Shown here in pieces: positions 4,434 through 6,135 of a stretch of DNA of 6,135 bases. The stretch is from Lachnospiraceae bacterium. Lineage in GTDB: Bacteria; Bacillota; Clostridia; Lachnospirales; Lachnospiraceae. The stretch's first letter is position 1, and every line of letters starts with the position of its first letter. The translations under genes and the position numbers were made by a program. The notes beneath the pieces are model-generated. The model was not told the DNA's origin, searched no databases, and saw only the letters and a list, made by a program, of their open reading frames with translations. The stretch is from the NCBI GenBank assembly GCA_017959525.1, contig JAGDAL010000201.1, forward strand, positions 1-6,135, read 5' to 3'.

Positions 4434-6135
4434 ATGAAAAACGGAGTAAACGAACTGCGCAGAAGCTATTTGCAGTTTTTTGAGAGCAAAGACCATTTGG
4501 CTATGAAGAGTTTTTCTCTCGTACCGCACAATGACAACAGTTTACTTTTGATTAATGCCGGTATGGCTCCATTGAAGCCATACTTCACCGGACAGGAAAT
4601 TCCACCTCGTCGCAGAGTTACTACCTGCCAGAAGTGTATCCGTACCGGTGATATCGAGAATGTAGGTAAGACCGCACGTCACCTGACATTCTTCGAGATG
4701 CTTGGTAACTTCTCTTTCGGAGATTACTTCAAGCATGAGGCAATTGCTTGGTCCTGGGAATTCTTGACCGAAGTATTGGGATTGGATCCGAATCGTTTGT
4801 ATCCATCCATTTACGGTGAGGACGATGAGGCCTTCGAGATTTGGACCAAGGAAGTTGGTGTTGCGCCGGAGCGTATTACCCGTTTTTATCGTGATCCTGT
4901 AACCGGAGAGTGTGACAACTTCTGGGAGCACGGAGCAGGACCTTGCGGACCATGTTCCGAGATCTACTACGATCGTGGAGAGAAGTACGGATGTGGCAAG
5001 CCGGATTGTAAGGTTGGTTGCGATTGCGACCGCTTCATGGAGGTTTGGAACAACGTATTCACCCAGTTCAACGGTGACGGCCACGGTGGTTACGAAGAGT
5101 TAGAGAACAAGAACATTGATACCGGTATGGGATTAGAGCGTCTGGCTGTTGTTATGCAGGACGTTGATTCCGTATTTGATATTGATACCATGAAGGAAAT
5201 CCGTGACAAGGTATGTGAATTGTCCGGTAAGACCTATCAGGTAGATGCAATGGACGATGTATCTATTCGTCTGATCACTGACCATATTCGTTCCGCTACA
5301 TTCATGATTTCCGACGGTATCCGTCCGGGTACTGCAGGACGTGAGTATGTATTGCGTCGTATCATTCGTCGTGCGGCTCGTCACGGACGTATGCTTGGCA
5401 TTGACGGATTATTTATGGCTCGCCTCTCTGAGGTAGTCATCAACAACTCCAAGGATGGTTATCCGGAGTTGGAAGAGAAGAAGGAATTCATCTTCAAGAC
5501 CTTGAACGGCGAGGAAGAGCGCTTCAACCGTACCTTGGATAAGGGACTTGAGAAGTTGGCTGAGATGGAAGCTGAGATGGAAGCAGCAGGCTCCAAGGAA
5601 TTATCCGGTGAGAATGCGTTCATGCTTTATGATACCTTCGGATTCCCGGTAGATTTGACTGCCGAGATTTTGGAAGAGAAGGGATATTCCTATGATGCAG
5701 CAGGCTTCGAGAAGTGCATGCAGCATCAGAAAGAGACCGCACGTGGTGCCCGTAAGGAGACGAACTACATGGGTGCAGACGCTACGGTTTACAATGAGAT
5801 TCCTACCGATTACGTAAGTACCTTCGATGGTTATGATAAGACCACCGCTGAGGAGGTTATGCGTGATTTGGTTGTCTTCGGTGAAGACGGCGGTGAATTA
5901 ACCGACGCTTTGGCTGAGGGTGATAAGGGCGCAATTATTGCCGAGACCACTCCATTCTATGCAACCATGGGTGGACAGCAGGGTGATCACGGTGTGATTA
6001 CTTGTGGCGATGGTGTATTCGTTGTTGAGGATACCATCAAGGTTGTAGGTAACAAGATTGCACATGTCGGATATGTGAAGAGCGGTATGTTACAGAAGGG
6101 CAAGAGCGCTTCCTTCGAGGTTGACGCAGCACTTC
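4434..6135 (+). CDS. alaS: Alanyl-tRNA synthetase (3' end cut by the window)
   Basis: The enzyme activates alanine with ATP and loads it onto tRNA-Ala in the cytoplasm. The window holds 567 codons of a protein usually near 875 residues, and the frame is open to the last base. Class II landmarks: HNDNSLLLINAGMAPLKPYF (32-51), the motif 2 region TARHLTFFEMLGNFSFGDYF (80-99), GPCGPCSEI (169-177), and motif 3 DTGMGLERLA (229-238). The tRNA-recognition region (about 283-405) includes YVLRRIIRRAARHGR (305-319) and LYDTFGFPVDL (398-408). Next comes the start of the editing region, TPFYATMGGQQGD (506-518). The HxxxH editing zinc motif would lie just beyond the cut. C65, C68 and the cluster C187, C192, C196, C198 are additions relative to E. 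coli and fit a clostridial subtype from memory. Thr300 occupies the E. coli Asn303 position. GGAGGA (4418-4423) supports the start. No T-box leader is present. Confidence 0.98.
   Translation, partial: MKNGVNELRRSYLQFFESKDHLAMKSFSLVPHNDNSLLLINAGMAPLKPYFTGQEIPPRRRVTTCQKCIRTGDIENVGKTARHLTFFEMLGNFSFGDYFKHEAIAWSWEFLTEVLGLDPNRLYPSIYGEDDEAFEIWTKEVGVAPERITRFYRDPVTGECDNFWEHGAGPCGPCSEIYYDRGEKYGCGKPDCKVGCDCDRFMEVWNNVFTQFNGDGHGGYEELENKNIDTGMGLERLAVVMQDVDSVFDIDTMKEIRDKVCELSGKTYQVDAMDDVSIRLITDHIRSATFMISDGIRPGTAGREYVLRRIIRRAARHGRMLGIDGLFMARLSEVVINNSKDGYPELEEKKEFIFKTLNGEEERFNRTLDKGLEKLAEMEAEMEAAGSKELSGENAFMLYDTFGFPVDLTAEILEEKGYSYDAAGFEKCMQHQKETARGARKETNYMGADATVYNEIPTDYVSTFDGYDKTTAEEVMRDLVVFGEDGGELTDALAEGDKGAIIAETTPFYATMGGQQGDHGVITCGDGVFVVEDTIKVVGNKIAHVGYVKSGMLQKGKSASFEVDAAL
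5559..5582 (+). repeat. alaS: Perfect 12-base tandem duplication within alaS
   Basis: GCTGAGATGGAA occurs twice back to back, encoding Ala-Glu-Met-Glu twice (residues 376-383). It lies in a charged helical linker between the tRNA-recognition helices and LYDTFGFP. The unit is in frame and would lengthen a surface helix by about one turn. A recent slippage event is one explanation, and convergent codon choice is another. Confidence 0.6.

Noticed and set aside
4542..5084. 180-residue open frame on the minus strand inside alaS
   Set aside because: The + strand frame is unmistakable AlaRS catalytic domain, and the antisense product shows no family motif.
1..6135. Mobile elements, CRISPR arrays, tRNA or rRNA genes
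   Set aside because: I saw no transposase, integrase, terminal repeats, spaced direct repeats or structured RNA gene. The window is contiguous housekeeping and chemotaxis coding sequence.

Overview
The window looks like a chromosomal segment of a motile, low-to-moderate GC Clostridia member, most likely Lachnospiraceae. This rests on strong AGGAGG ribosome binding sites on every gene, sigma-A type promoters, a lipoprotein-type solute-binding protein, the clostridial style of the chemoreceptor signalling domain, and the cysteine-rich clostridial form of alanyl-tRNA synthetase. The taxon is inferred from protein style, not from a database search. All genes are on the + strand, and nothing looks mobile, phage-like or CRISPR-related.

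Layout. (1) 1-3200: an extended -10 promoter at the left edge, a sugar-type solute-binding lipoprotein (66-1421), a methyl-accepting chemotaxis protein (1434-3155) starting 12 bases after it, then a strong intrinsic terminator (3165-3200). This appears to be a closed two-gene unit with no transporter permease or ATPase. (2) 3201-4128: a probable promoter just after the terminator, then a trimeric-type purine nucleoside phosphorylase (3295-4128). (3) 4129-6135: a near-consensus promoter (4156-4184), a perfect small hairpin beginning about where transcription should start (4190-4208), an unrecognised 57-residue single-pass membrane protein (4237-4410), and alaS (4434 onward), cut by the window end after 567 codons.

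How the genes work together. The binding protein and chemoreceptor share a transcript and may form a sensing pair, in which the lipoprotein captures a carbohydrate outside the membrane and the chemoreceptor reads out the loaded form. Purine salvage (PNP) and tRNA-Ala charging (AlaRS) are housekeeping functions unrelated to that pair. The small membrane protein sits where some Firmicutes alaS genes carry a T-box leader.

Most of the content is ordinary. Points worth checking are the self-contained binding-protein/chemoreceptor unit, the acidic C-terminal tail on the binding protein, a Thr in AlaRS where E. coli has the Asn that reads the G3:U70 identity pair, the small membrane protein ahead of alaS, and the promoter-plus-5'-hairpin arrangement there.
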